64,000 nucleotides of DNA from Eurosta solidaginis (GCF_040869045.1 NC_090322.1:277910662-277974661), one strand, 5' to 3'; numbered from the stretch's first letter, positions 1 to 11,879 are shown. Numbers and translations are program-made. Notes: generated from the sequence alone by a model not told the origin.

Positions 1-1925
1 TGAAATCATTAGTGTCGTGAAATGTAATTGGGAAGGGTGCAAAATGTGGTGAGTAAACTACATCTGATATAACTTTGTAATGTATTAAAATTGCTTATTT
101 ACTTTAACAGAAATAAATAGTTTGCAACAGGAAATCTGGCGCTATTTTGTTTCAACGTCCCTGACAGGTTCACGGCACTACACCCAACTTTCTTAAACAA
201 ACATACAAACAGACGCAGTGATAGCCTAATGGTAGGCATGCGGTATTAGAAATTTGGCGACTGGAGTTCGAATTTCACTCGAGGAGAATATAATTTCTTA
301 TTTAAAAATACAAAGATATCTGACCAGATCTTTGGCAGGGTCGAAATAGCTATAATATCAGCCGGTATACATATTTATTTCCTTTTAGTTTTCCCATCAT
401 AATAAAAACACAATAATTTAAGAGAAATTATTATGAATGCGTCTCAAACTGATGAAATTTACGAATGTAATAAATGAATTGAATTGATTAAATCAAAGAT
501 CAAACAAGCTAAACAATACTAGAGATGTTCCATCGTCACGGGTGGGACAGCCGTAGGTAATATTTCATCTTTGTTGAAGCATTCTAATAAAACCAGCTGG
601 AGATTTGTGATTCTAATATATATGTTGAGACACGTAACGTTCAACTGTTACTGTTATGTAAAAAAGTTACAATATCTTTGTATATATATGCAATGCATAT
701 GTCACGGGTGGGACCAAAAATAGACGCAATCCATTAGCAAAGTTATGTATTATAAAGTCTGCGAATATATACATATAAGTAAAAGTAGCTTGTTTTGTGG
801 AAATAATTTAGAAAAACGAAAATTTGGGAGACCAAATTTCGTAAAACTAATCAATTTTTCTTATATGGTTTCATTGCTAAAATCTAAAATATAAGTGTCA
901 TGGGTGGGACAGCTTTTGTCACGGGTGGGACATGTTAGAATTAAAAGCATTTAATAAACTTGTAAATAGAAAGTAAAGTATTCCAAAGCTTCAGAATATG
1001 GTTTACGTCATGGAATCATTTCATGGGCTAAATGAATTTGAGCTACGGACAATTATAAGAAATTTTACTTTCTAAGGCTTTGACACAGATTCAAGGGCCA
1101 TGAAAAAACCAGCTTCATGGATGTCATATTTTGATAAAAAATTCTACTGGACCTAATTAGTTGATATCTCTATTAGGATTATATAGCGTATTAGCAATGC
1201 CTATTTATTTCTAAAAAATGTTTTTGCACACTTGTCACGGGTGGAACATATTTCATTGTTGAAAAATTCCCGAGAACATCTACTTTAGTGAATGCTTTTT
1301 GTTGGCATATTGCGATGGTACTATTTTGAAAAACCGCCACGTCAATTTCGTAATGTTTTTAATTATTTCAACAGATTTCACCGGGGCTCAAACCACGGTC
1401 GAACCGCTGAAATCACAATCGCTTAGCTATTGGGCTATTCTGATGTATTTGCTTATTTTTGCTTATTTCAGTTTTATCCCATTTTATTTACCGGTGTTAA
1501 GCTCATTGATTCTTAAAAATCTTAAGTAAAATTGAGCACACCATTAAATTAAAAAATACTAGTCTACTTTGAGATAACAATGGTTATGTGATTTAGGAGT
1601 ATATCTTTTGCCATATGATCGCCCCGAAAATGGGGCTCGGCATATCAGAGACCACAAAATTACATTAAGTTACTTAAGAAAAATTACAAACTCACTTTAG
1701 GTTTTATTAATTGTTAATTTAATTAAGTTTATTAAAATCAAAAAATTAAGAACTAGAACACTCAAAACATTTGGTGTTACAGTTACATCACATTTTTGTG
1801 ATATTTTTGTAGCCTTACATATGTACAGCTTATTTATTCCTCTAAGTATAGGCATCAAAGGAAACAAGTAATATTACCCCAAATTTGCAATTTCGATACC
1901 ATTTTCTCGAATATGTGGACCATAA
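1..1925. other. AT-rich non-coding stretch with a repeated 15-mer
   Basis: No convincing gene is seen. The stretch is AT-rich and its short open frames look like chance. It holds a tRNA-like sequence (214-287) and five same-strand copies of GTCACGGGTGGGACA or close variants (535-549, 701-715, 897-911, 918-932, 1234-1248). This suggests the inside of a non-coding transposon whose ends I could not find. Confidence 0.5.
214..287 (+). repeat. tRNA-like sequence (SINE head or tRNA relic)
   Basis: An A-box-like stretch (TAGCCTAATGGTAGGCATGC, about 222-241) is followed by a B-box-like AGTTCGAATTTC (about 268-279), at tRNA-like spacing. The acceptor ends do not pair convincingly, so a working tRNA is unlikely. 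It could be the 5' head of a SINE different from the one at 37.5 kb, or a decayed tRNA. Confidence 0.4.
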
Positions 1926-4485
1926 TGAGAGGGGTGTTAGAGGCGTTGGTGCCACAATACAGTTGAAGAGATGGGTGGTGTCATTTGGGCACGTTACAAG
2001 CAGGACATATGTTTAGTATGTCGGGGTTGATTCTCGATAGGTAAGAGTTTAACCTGTTACAGTATCCAGATCGAATTTGAGCTAGAGTGACTCGCGTTTC
2101 CCTAGGGAGTGTGCGTTCCTCTTCTGCAAGTTTAGGGTTTTGTTCTTTGAGTACAGGATTCACCGGGCAATTCCTGGCATAGCAGTCCGACGCCTATTTG
2201 TGGAGTTCACTAAGGACCTGCTTGTATATTTTGGCTTCATACGGTTGAGTTCTCAGGTGCCGTATTTCCTCATAATGCTTACGGAGATTACTCCTTAAGC
2301 CCCTAGGCGGTGTTGGCTCATCAGTCAGATGTCTGTTGGGATGCACAGGTTTCTGGGTATTCAACATAAATTGTTTGGTTAGCATTTCATTTCTCTTTCT
2401 TATGGGGAGTATTCTCGCCTCAATATTTTCGCAGGCTTGTAGTTTTTTCCAGTGAGTAGTATTTAGGCTTGGCGACCATATCGGGGACGCGTAGCATGCA
2501 ATCGGCTGGCCAATTGCTTTGTAAGTGGTAATGAGTACTGCCAGCAAGAGATTTGAAGATTTTATTGCGGCTCTGGATTTTCGGTACAATTGCGGCTGCA
2601 TGCTCGCTAAAATGTAGATCTTGATCGAACGTCACAGCCAAGATTTTGGGGTGTAAGACAGTCGGCAGGGTAGTGCCATTGACGTGGATGTTCATAATGG
2701 TCGACATTTGGAACGTCCATGTTGTAAATAAGGTCGCCGATGATTTAGTCGGTATTAATGTCATGTTTCGCGAGGTAAAAAAACTGGAGAGATCAGGGAG
2801 GTAGCTGTTTATTTTGTTGCAAAGCTCATCGATCTGTGGTCCTGGGCCTGTGGCCATTATTGTGCAGTCATCGGCGTAGGAAACGATAGTAACTCCTTGT
2901 GGTGGCGAAGGTAGCTTTGAAATGTAGAAGTTAAACAAAAGTGGGGATAGGACATCACCCTGTGGCACCCCTTGTTTAATTCTTCTTGGTTTTGATGTTG
3001 CGTTTCTAAATTGAACCGATGCCTGCCTACCACCCAGATAATTTACAGTCCACCTTTTAAGACTCTTGCAGTAACGTGCCATGGTTGGCCGTATAAAAAG
3101 CTTTCGATAGGTCTAGCGCAACGAGTACTGTTCGGTGGTGGGGGTTTTGATTTGAACCGCAATTTATTTGGGTGCTAATGGCATTTAGCTCGGTGGTTGT
3201 GCTATGAAGTTTTCTAAAGCCATGCTGATGACAGGCTAGTTGCAAATTTGCTTTGAAATAGGGGAGCAAAATGGCTTCAAGTGTCTTGGCTACTGGCGAT
3301 AGGAAAAATATCGGGCGATATGAATCTCCTATGTTAGCTGGTTCCCAAGGCTTTAGTAGCGGGACCACCTTGGTCATTTTCCATTTTTCGGGAATGACAA
3401 AGGTGGACAGTGACAGGTTGAAGACGTGCTAAATATTTGAATCCCTCTTTACCCAGGCTTTTAAGCATCGGCATGGCTATGCCGTCTGGGCCACAGCTTT
3501 AGAAGGTATAGCATGAGCGATGGCATCCTCAACCTCTTTGGCGGTGATGGTAATTGGGTTACGCGCTGAATTTATGTTTATGTGCGCGTCTGTTGGCCCT
3601 CCGTCTATCTTTGTCGACCGTAGAATGCATTATATATTGTCGGCAAAAAGCGCTCGCGCATTTTTTCGCATCCGACAGCACTTTGTCGCCAAAGGCGATG
3701 GAAACTTTGTCATTGTGCCTAGACGGATTCGATATGGACTTTACGGTGGACCAAAGTTTACCTACACCGGCAGAGAGGTTACAACCGCTTGGTGCTCCTC
3801 CCATTTCGCCCGCTTGTGTTCATCCACAAGCAATCTGATGCGTTGGTTTATTTCCTTATTTGGGGGTCGCCGCGATCGAGTTGTCTTATAAGGTCACGTT
3901 TTCTCGCTAAATTTGCGGCCTCCGCCGCAAAATGAGGCCGAATTTCGGGAATTCTTCCGGCGGGAATAAAGCGAACGGAAGCAGATTCAATGACCTTGCG
4001 GAAAGCACGCTCCCATTGGCGAGCATCAGTCGGGATAGGGAGGGCAGCAAAGCAGGTGTCTGTAAAGGATTTGTACTCATCCTACTTTCCTTTTTTAAAG
4101 TTTATGAAAGTGCGTTTTTCGGTGACGATGAAGTCGGCGGTACGCTCGAGCGAAATAAGTATAGGCAGGTGGTCGGATGCCAATGTTACCATCGGCTGCC
4201 AGTTGACGCAGTTTACGAGTCCTGCGCTCAAGATTGATATATCTGGCGAACTGTGACAGCTTCCTACCATACGAGTGGGGGCGTCTCCGTTTATGCAGAT
4301 TGCAGATTGTATTGTATTTCATCCGCCAACATCTCACCCCTGCTGTCCTCCTGAAAGTTTGAATGCCATAGATCGTGATGGGCATTGAAATCGCCTAAGA
4401 TGATGCGATTATCGCCAGTGAGTAGGGCTCTGATATTAGGGCGAGACTGTGCTTTTATTTGAGATACAAAATGGAAACACAATAT
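1926..4485 (-). pseudogene. Decayed Jockey-type LINE, ORF2 (endonuclease + reverse transcriptase)
   Basis: Pieces of one non-LTR retrotransposon ORF2 line up in order on the minus strand. First comes an endonuclease part (4482-4082) with LGDFNAHHDLW and a later SDHLPILI motif. A linker follows (3804-3559, region LWSTVKSISNPSRHND). The reverse transcriptase (3377-2420) has the active-site motif SYADDCTIM and the upstream GVPQGDVLSPLLF block. The C-terminal part (2601-1981) has the RSGYCNRLNSYLSRI and CPAC residues typical of Jockey-clade proteins. The pieces are in different frames, so several frameshifts separate them. ORF1 and the N-terminus of the endonuclease are missing, so the copy is 5'-truncated and dead. 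The Jockey clade is assigned from these motifs; the exact family is unknown. Confidence 0.8.
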
Positions 4486-5211
4486 TAATGATTAATAATA
4501 ACTACAATTAGAGAACAGATACATGAACTACTATGAAAATGGTAGATTATAACATTTATAAATAAGAAATTTAAGCATTAAAAATTCAAATTCAAAGATG
4601 AAACAAGTTTAAAAATTTGTTTTATGATTCGAATATCTTGAATCTCCCAACCAAAAAGTAGTTTTTTAAAGCAAAAAAAAAAAAAAAGCAATATTAAATA
4701 AATATTACGTACTGCTTTTGTTCTCTGAAATTTGGTCATACATAGGAATGCTATATTTTATCATTAAAATAACTATGATACAATTTTATTGTAAAAAAGA
4801 TTTCAAAGCAAAAAATGCAGATTAAGTCAAAATATTTCAACAAAAAAAAAAAAAAAACAAAGCAGTAAATCTCGGATTTAATTTTGATCCCAGCCCATTG
4901 GTGGACCGGCCAGGGTAATTTTTTAAAAGCGTGGCCGAAGTCCACCAGCGCAGAAGGGTGGACCCGGCGCACAGTGGACCGAAATTGAGAAATTGGGACT
5001 TGGGACTTTAAATGTACATTTTCGTATTCTGTGATCTTTTTCCATAATTTATTGTTATATAAATTTTTTTCGTAAAACCTAACAAACAAGTTATGACACT
5101 ATAATCATATCGACATACCCTAACGAGCATATGCGTACATCTAGGTATTTTTCCAATTTCCAGCAATTTTCGCTTCAATAACCCAGAAGCTTTAAATTTT
5201 ATTTTAAAAAT
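4486..5211. other. AT-rich spacer between LINE relic and RAG1-like relic
   Basis: Mostly AT-rich with two long A tracts (about 4673 and 4842). A GC-richer island at 4890-4990 contains CACAGTGGACCGAAATTGAG from 4970. Its first seven bases equal the consensus heptamer of V(D)J signal sequences. No matching partner was found on the other side of the RAG1-like relic. Confidence 0.4.
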
Positions 5212-6337
5212 TTGTGCAAAATTCGCGAAAACTCGACAAATCTTAGAGGTTATACAGAGTCAATAGTTGGTCATGAAATCAAAGTGACGATGAGATTTAC
5301 TTATTATAAAAAAGGTTACAAAGAGTTGATAGTAGGCCATGAAACAAAAGTTAAGAAAATTATTGAAGAAAACAAATATACTATCACTCAAGAAATGAGT
5401 GCGATTCAATTCGAAATCGACAATTTAACGGAAAAAAAATGTGAAAAAGTTAAAGTCAGTCACTCATTAGTACTAACCATGATTGATGGAAAAGCTTTAT
5501 CAATTTTGAGTGATACATCCACGCAACGTTGTGACATATGTAAGGCTACCCCAAAAGAAATGAATGACCTCACTTTAATTTTTAACATAGACGTTGATAC
5601 TGACATTTACAAATATGGTATGTCAACTCTGCATGCTAGAATTCGGTTTATGGAGTGTATTCTTCATATATCTTACCGATTAGAATTTAAATCATGGATA
5701 GCGAAAGGAGATAATAAATATAAATTGGAAGAAAAGCGGAAAGCAGTATATGATTTTTTTCAGAAATCGGACTGGTTTATTGGTAGACGTGGTAAAGCAA
5801 GGACACGGTACAACGGATGATGAAAATACCGCTAGAAGATTTTTCGCTGACATTAAAACTGCCGCCTCTATAACTGGTGTTAGGGAAAATCTCATTCAAA
5901 GATTCTCTACAATATTAGGGGCACTTTCATGTGGGTGTCCAATTGATGTACAAAAGTTCAACATGTACGCCAGAGAAACCATTCGAGTTTACGTCGAACT
6001 ATGTATATGAATGGTGTTACATGCCTTCAAGTGTGCATAAAATTTTAGTACACGGAGCTTCAATAATAGAGCATTTTGGTTCCATTCCTATTGGAAAGTT
6101 GTCCGAAGAAGCCGCTGAATCCAGAAATAAGGATTTTAGAGCATATCGTCGGGACCATGCACGAAAAATAGCCGCAAAGCTACAAATGAGGACATTTTAA
6201 ATAATTTGTTAGTTACTTCTGACCCATTTATTTCATCGAGGAGATGGGAATTACCTAGTAAGCATGAGGAAATATCCGAGGAAGTGAAATCTCTACTACT
6301 CCTACCGCAAAACCTCGGCTATGATACAGAAAACTAA
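5212..6337 (+). pseudogene. RAG1/Transib-like transposase relic (C-terminal core), frameshifted
   Basis: Four consecutive stretches in shifting frames (5212 to about 5770, then to about 5990, then to about 6185, then to TAA at 6335-6337) read as one protein of roughly 370 residues. Features resembling the C-terminal core of RAG1 and its unclassified relatives in insects and cnidarians are a CDICKATPKEMND zinc motif, STLHARIRFMECILHISYR, a GHGTTDDENTARRFF block, and VHKILVH....IIE..GSI....SEEAAESRNKDFRAYRR. The last block matches the RAG1 zinc-binding HKTLAH segment followed by GSI..W.SEG.ES.NK.FRR, which carries the third catalytic acid (Glu). The position equivalent to the second catalytic Asp (LHCDIG in RAG1, recalled from memory) reads LHARIR, so this Asp appears absent. 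With three frameshifts it cannot be translated as one protein. There is no clear start codon, and the N-terminal core is missing. Confidence 0.7.
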
Positions 6338-6412
6338 ATATTTTAGTTTCTCAGTTTAAATTGGGAATATACATGCTAATATGAAACGCAACATTTACGT
6401 AAAATAATAAAA

Positions 6413-8098
6413 ATAGGTTTTTTATACTCAGCTGAGCAGAGCTCACAGAGTATATTAACTTTGTTCGCATAACGGTAATCCGTAACGGCATAAATTAATC
6501 GAGATAGATATATACTTCTATATATCAAAATGATCTGGGTGAAAAAAGAAATTCATTTAGCCATGTCCGTCCGTCCGTCCGTCCGTCCGTAAACACGATA
6601 ACTTGAGTAAATTTTGAGGTATCTTGATGAAATTTGGTATGTAGGTTCCTGGGCGCTCACCTCATATCGGTATTTAAAATGAACGAAATCGGACCACAAC
6701 CACGCCCACTTTTTCGTTATCAAAAATTTCGAAAAACCGAAAAAGTGCGATAATTCATTACCAAAGACGAATAAAGCGATGAAACTTGGTAGGTGCTTTG
6801 ACTTTATGACGCAAAATATAAAATTAGTAAAATTTTGGACAATGGGCGTGGCACCGCCCACTTTTAAAAGAAGGTAATGTAAAAGTTTTGCAAGCTGTAA
6901 TTTCGCAGTCGTTGAAGATATCATGACATTTGGCAGGCACGTTACTCCTATTACTATATGTGTGCTAAATAAAAATTAGCAAAAGCGGATGACAAACACG
7001 CCCACTTTAAAAAAAAATTTTTTTAAAGTCAAATTTTAACAAAAAATTTGATATCTTTACAGTATATAAGTAAATTATGTCAACATTCAATATTGCATGA
7101 TATGGTGCAACAAAATACAAAAATAAAAGGAAATTTCAAAATGGGCGTGGCTCCGCTCTTTTTCATTTAATTCGTCTAGAATACTTTTAAGGTCATAAGT
7201 CGAACAAAAATTTACCAATCCTTGTGAAATTTGGTAGGTGCATAGATTCTATGACGATAACTGTTTTCTGTGAAAATGGGCGAAATCGGTTGAAGCCACG
7301 CCCAGTTTTTATACACAGTCGACTCTCTGTCCTTCCGCTCGGCCGTTAACATGATAACTTGAACAAAAATCGATATATCTTTACTAAACTTAGATCACGT
7401 ACTTATCTGAACTCACTTTATTTTGGTATAAAAAATGGTCGAAATCCGACTATGACCACGCCCACTTTTTCGATATCGAAAATTACGAATAATTAAAAAA
7501 AAAAATGCCATAGTTCTGTACCAAATACGAAAAAAGAGATGAAACATGGTAATTGTATTGGTTTATTGACTTTGGAAAAAACTTTGTAAACTGGGTGTGA
7601 CACCTACCATATTAAGTAGAAGAAAATGATAAAGTTCTGCAGGGCGAAATCAAAATCCCTTGGAATCTTGGCAGGAATACTGTTCGTGGTATGACATATA
7701 TAAATAAATTAGCGGTACCCGACAGATGATGTTCTGGGTAACCCTGGTCCACATTTTGGTCGATATCTCGAAAACGCCTTCACATATACAACTAAGGGCC
7801 ACTCCTTTTTAAAACCATCATTAACACCTTTCATTTGGTACCCATATCGTACAACACACATTCTAGAGTCACCCTTTATGGCTATATCCTGAAATTGCGT
7901 CCACCTATAGAACTATGGCGCACTCCCTTGTAAAATACCCTTTAGTACCTTCCATTTGAAACCCATGTCATACAAACACATTCCAGGGTTACCTTAGGTT
8001 CACTTTGCTAAATGGTGATTTTCCCTTATTTTGTCTCCAAATCTCTCAGCTGAGTATGTAATGTTCGGTTACACCCGAACTTAGCATTCCTTACTTGT
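6413..8098 (+). repeat. Long non-coding interspersed repeat, 1.7 kb, copy 1
   Basis: Starts with TATACTCAGCTGAGCAGAGC and ends with a segment around CTCAGCTGAGTATGTAATGT and GTTACACCCGAACTTAGC. Inside are many copies of short phrases such as GGGCGTGG and CACGCCCACTTTT, and a (CCGT)n run at about 6563-6590. There is no coding potential. A second copy lies inverted at 24248-25255, and related phrases recur at 48.1-48.7 and 50.1-50.45 kb. No terminal inverted repeats are evident. The class is unknown; a non-autonomous DNA transposon or Helitron-like element is possible. Confidence 0.65.
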
Positions 8099-8382
8099 TG
8101 GACTAAGAGCTGACAATAAAATTAACACAGAATATTTACTATTTATACTACTTTATTGTAACATAGAAATAAAATTCTCTTTTAACAGCCACATATTGTT
8201 TCAAATAATCTTTTCTAGTTATTTGGTAACATTTTAATACATTTATGATAAATTTAATGATGATTATAAATTTTAATTATTCAATATAGAAGATTCGGAT
8301 ATCAAAGAGTGGCTTTTCTTGCTTCTTTCGCTACAAAATTATTATAATAATATTAAAATTAAACTCTCTTGCCAAAACGGAT
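8099..8382. other. AT-rich spacer
   Basis: No gene or recognisable repeat seen. Probably the 3' flank of the hAT relic that follows on the minus strand. Confidence 0.4.
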
Positions 8383-9122
8383 TCAACACAAAGCGTGGCA
8401 GATTCTGAAACTCTCTTGAGATGTACACGATCTATGAAAGTTTTTGATTCTTGAAAGGATGCTGAAGGAACGTTCTGCACTAGCTACAGTGACAATAGTG
8501 CAAAAGATACGTAAATCAACAGAAATGTTGGGGAAAATTGTATAAAGATTTTGAACATAGATGGCATTTAACAAATCCAATGGTGACAGACCTTTATCGT
8601 AAATGTGTTTCAAGTGAATTATATCGTATTCTAAGCTTTGAGAAATGTCCGACTTGTATTTTTCGACTGCGCTCGCCCGAACCGTTGTTTCATCCATCTC
8701 TTCAAATTGCCACAAAAAGGAAAATGTCTCGCTCAAATTTCTCATAGTTGCAAATCGTTCAGTAATGGCAGTGATTACCGAATCAACGATCACCAGGAAT
8801 GTATTGTTTTTAAAATCAGACTCTGAATCATCCGTAATCAACTCATTTAAATTATCTTCAGAACGTCTTTTGGGTTTTCTGTTTCGAATGTCCGGAAACT
8901 TCGGCGAGATGATCAATTGAGTAGCAACTGTTTTGCATTCGTTTAAAATTGTTTGCCATTGGTTCCTGTTCAACTTCAAATCAGCTAATAAGACATCTAG
9001 ATGTCAGACCTCAACATGTGCTTGTGTTAATTAGTGCTTGTGTTAATCCTGGAACATGGTTTGCGAATGGCCTGATGGCCTCAATTCTAGCCGACCAACT
9101 AGTGTCTGAAAGACTATGAAGA
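8383..9122 (-). pseudogene. hAT-superfamily (ZMYM1-like) transposase fragment
   Basis: A minus-strand reading frame of about 198 codons (8979-8383) ends with ASAERSFSILSRIKNFHRS, the hAT C-terminal dimerisation motif. Further upstream in the same direction, after a stop and apparent small deletions, 9122-9040 reads LSDTSWSARIEAIRPFANHV. This matches the LSDTRW block of ZMYM1-like hAT transposases. The N-terminal zinc finger and the catalytic Asp regions are absent. The fragment joins directly to the truncated 5' end of LTR element copy A at about 9150, which suggests a deletion or recombination breakpoint there. It is a dead transposase remnant. Confidence 0.65.
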
Positions 9123-9161
9123 GAGCTCGGTACATTGTTTTTGAGGATGTCACATCGTAAC

Positions 9162-10706
9162 ATTGATGAGCGCTCTAGAGAGGCGATACGGAAGCAGATA
9201 CACCAAATAGAGTTGCAAAACCGCTACCAGAAAGCAAATGAGACATTGCAGGAGTTTGCTTCAGATATTGAAAGATTGGCTCATCTTGCAAATGCGGACG
9301 CACCCGTGGAATACACTGAAAGGGTAAAGATTCAGAGCTTTATAAATGGCATACGGGACGTCGAAACAAAACGAGCTACATACGCAAACCCAAAGCCAAC
9401 ATTCGCAGAAACCGTGCCACAAGCTCTGATTCAGGAAACAGCGTCGCTTCTGTGTAAGCCAGTTTTCAAAGCACGCCGTGTGGAAGTAGAAAGGCCAGAG
9501 TGGGTCCACGCAATATTGGAGGCGCTGAAAGGATCGCAAAAGCGGGTGGAAGAGTTATCAAGTGCTTCAAATGCGGAAAGCCCGGTCACATTGCACGTCA
9601 TTGCGATCTTGGTCCTAATAGTTCCAACAATGTGGGTGGCCGTAAACGAAAAGCTGGAGGAGATGAGCAAGAGCGTTTCAGTTTTAAAGAACGAAAACTT
9701 GCCCCAGCTATTGAATGTCCTGTGATATCTGTGTCGCAAATTGGAAGAAAATCGAGCAGTCTTACCGTCAGAGGGAATGTGGATGGCAAAGAACGTGTAC
9801 TGACTGTAGATAAGGGCGCATCTCATACCTTGATTCGATCTGATTTAGTCAACAGGAGAGTAAAACCGTTACCTGGAGCAAGGTTGCGTACGGTCACTGG
9901 CGAGTATACCAAATCCAGGGTTATATGTGAAGTCTTGATTGGAAAGGTCACGGTTCTACACAAATTCGTTGTGGCGAAGATCGTTGAAGAAGTCATATTG
10001 GGAGTGGACTTCTTGGTTGACCATGACATCAAGATCGATATGCAGAGAAGGGTGATGCGTTATGAGAACCAGGATATACCACTTAACTTCAAGTTGGAGA
10101 AAGGGTTCAGTAGTAATCGAGTAATGGTGGAGAAGACTCGACAAAGGCCACGAAAGTCAAAAGAAAAGGTTGATGGATTGAATGGGCCAAATAAAGCGAA
10201 ATTAAAAGTACCTGCGAGAAAAAGGCCGGCATCGACAAACCCTAATGAACGCACTAAAATGACTGAAAGAATTTTTCAGAAAGAATGCAAGGGTGGTTTC
10301 AAGCCAGCGCGCACTACTGTTGTGAAACGTCCAGACGATAATGATGATGCAAAGTCAATCCGTCAAGTGCAAGCTCTGCGAAGAAGTTCATTGGCCAAAC
10401 AACAGAGTGCGACGGAACGATCAAGAATAATGAATAGTAAGGTGAAACGCAGGTACAATGAGAACAAAAATTCGGAAGGTTTCTTGGAGGGAGATTTGGT
10501 ACTGTTAAACAACCCTCACCGGCGGAAAGGTGTCCCAGCAAAATTTCGGTGCAGTTGGGAGGGCCGTACAAGGTTGTGAATAAGATCAGTGATACCATCT
10601 ACCGCATACAAAGCATTGGGAAACCACGGAGTAGAAGAGTGGTACATTTGGAGATGCTAGCGACGTTTAGATCGGGAGATTTATCTGATCGGGACGATCA
10701 GACTTA
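9162..10706 (+). pseudogene. gag-protease-integrase C-terminal ORF of copy A, frameshifted
   Basis: The frame opens in the gag capsid region (IELQNRYQKANETLQEFA) and is broken by a 1-base deletion at about 9547, compared with copy B. It then continues through the CCHC knuckle CFKCGKPGHIARHC (about 9560-9602), the protease-like VDKGASHTLIR (about 9808) and the integrase C-terminal segment GDLVLLNNPHRRKGVPAKF. A second 1-base deletion at about 10565 ends the frame early at 10579. The expected terminal DDQT followed by TAG lies at about 10706. The protease DTG triad reads DKG. Compared with copy C it is inactive as a continuous product. Confidence 0.8.
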
Positions 10707-10718
10707 GGTGGAGGGCAG

Positions 10719-11287
10719 TGTTACGAATATTAGCAAAACTAAGGGGTGCTGCCATCTCTAAGCCGATGCTAAACAGTGATATCATGCACATCCATAGATC
10801 AATCATTATGTATTTACATAAACGAAACAATAATTGCGTCTACACATATGTACCATGTACGTATACAAGCAGCGGAGAAGCAATGCACAAACACATGCAT
10901 ATATCTTATCTGAATTGCTCACAAGAGAGGGCAATAATTTGTGCAAGTATTACTCAAATGAGAAGTTATAAACGTAGTTTTGGCTGGCGATTTTGTAGCT
11001 GAAACTAACTTGTAAGTTCTGGAATGGAAAAGCCTGGAAGTATGCAATGAGAAATCAAAAAGTATAAAAGGCGCGACAGTAGAGGCGAGGAGTGAGTTTC
11101 ATTTGAGCTATCAATCAGTTTGGTTATTCAACACGCTATTCGTTGCAAAGTATAAGTGTTATTGTGAAGTACTTTAATAAAGCCCATTTTTCCATTATTC
11201 AATATTGGAGTTATTTATTCAACGGTTTAGCGATACGAACGTTGGCAGAAGATTGCAAATAAGGGGAATTGCAGTAAAATCGTTACA
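10719..11287 (+). repeat. 3' LTR of copy A (569 bp)
   Basis: Starts TGTTACGAATATTAGC right after the purine-rich GGTGGAGGGCAG and ends ATCGTTACA. It carries a TATAAAAG box near 11063 and AATAAA near 11176, as the LTRs of copies B-D do. Confidence 0.85.
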
Positions 11288-11614
11288 ATATTGTTACGAA
11301 TATTAGCAAAACTAAGGGGTGCTGCCATCTCTAGGCCGATGCTAAGCAGTGACGTGAATTCACATCAATAATTCAGTCATTATGTATCTACAAAAACGAA
11401 TCAATAATTGCGTCTACACATATGTATGCACGTATACGAGCAGCGGAAAAGCAATGCACAAACACATGCATATATCTTATCTGAGTTGTCACAAGATAAT
11501 TTGTGCAAGTATTACTCAAATGAGAAATTATACATCTGTAGTTGTAGCTGAGAAATTTATAACTAAGTAAAATTCTGGAAGCGCCTAGAAGATGCCACGA
11601 GGAAATCAGAGTAT

Positions 11615-11879
11615 CATGCCAACCTAATAAAACCGCACTGCGTTTTTTAGCGCACGCAAACAACCGGCGTTTTTTGCCCTAACCCAAATAAGATTGCACA
11701 GTGACAATGTAAAGCATGTGTGCAAACGTCAAATCTAAATGTCACGCAGAACAAAAATTGGAAATCGAGTTAGGTTTTCACGCAGCAAATTCAATTTGGG
11801 TTGCTCTCATACAAGTTGTATGTGCATGAGACATTTTTGACAGAAAATGACTTGCGTGCGTTTATATTAGGTTGGCATG
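11615..11879. mobile_element. 265-bp MITE, TIR CATGCCAACCTAATA, 3-bp TSD
   Basis: The ends are perfect 15-bp inverted repeats (CATGCCAACCTAATA and TATTAGGTTGGCATG). TAT is duplicated at 11612-11614 and 11880-11882. Removing the insert restores the LTR TATA-box region (GAGTATAAAAGC) seen in the 3' LTR. It has no coding capacity. A 3-bp duplication suits PIF/Harbinger- or CACTA-type elements, but the family is not identified. Confidence 0.85.

Larger units (their letters stand above)
9150..11287 (+). mobile_element. LTR element copy A: 5'-truncated gag/IN-C retroelement with 3' LTR
   Basis: This copy lacks its 5' LTR and the first part of gag. It begins inside the gag capsid region at a junction with a hAT fragment and runs through the zinc knuckle, protease-like domain and integrase C-terminus to a 3' LTR (10719-11287). 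The LTR ends TG...CA and is followed by ATAT, then directly by the 5' LTR of copy B. It shares with copies B, C and D the same loss of reverse transcriptase, RNase H and integrase core. Confidence 0.85.

Noticed and set aside
214..287. Functional tRNA gene
   Set aside because: A- and B-box-like text is present, but the acceptor stem and B box are not standard. It is listed only as tRNA-like.
535..1248. CRISPR-like array of GTCACGGGTGGGACA
   Set aside because: Irregular spacing, a single short non-palindromic motif, and a eukaryotic context.
1299..1529. 76-codon open frame with a hydrophobic C-terminal part
   Set aside because: AT-rich chance translation that gives Phe/Leu/Tyr-rich text; no support as a gene.
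3520..3891. Plus-strand open frames of 94-123 codons
   Set aside because: They are the opposite strand of the Jockey-type LINE linker and have no domain.
4751..5089. 112-codon minus-strand open frame
   Set aside because: Phe/Lys-rich from poly-A tracts, with no motif. It overlaps the spacer of the RAG1-like relic.
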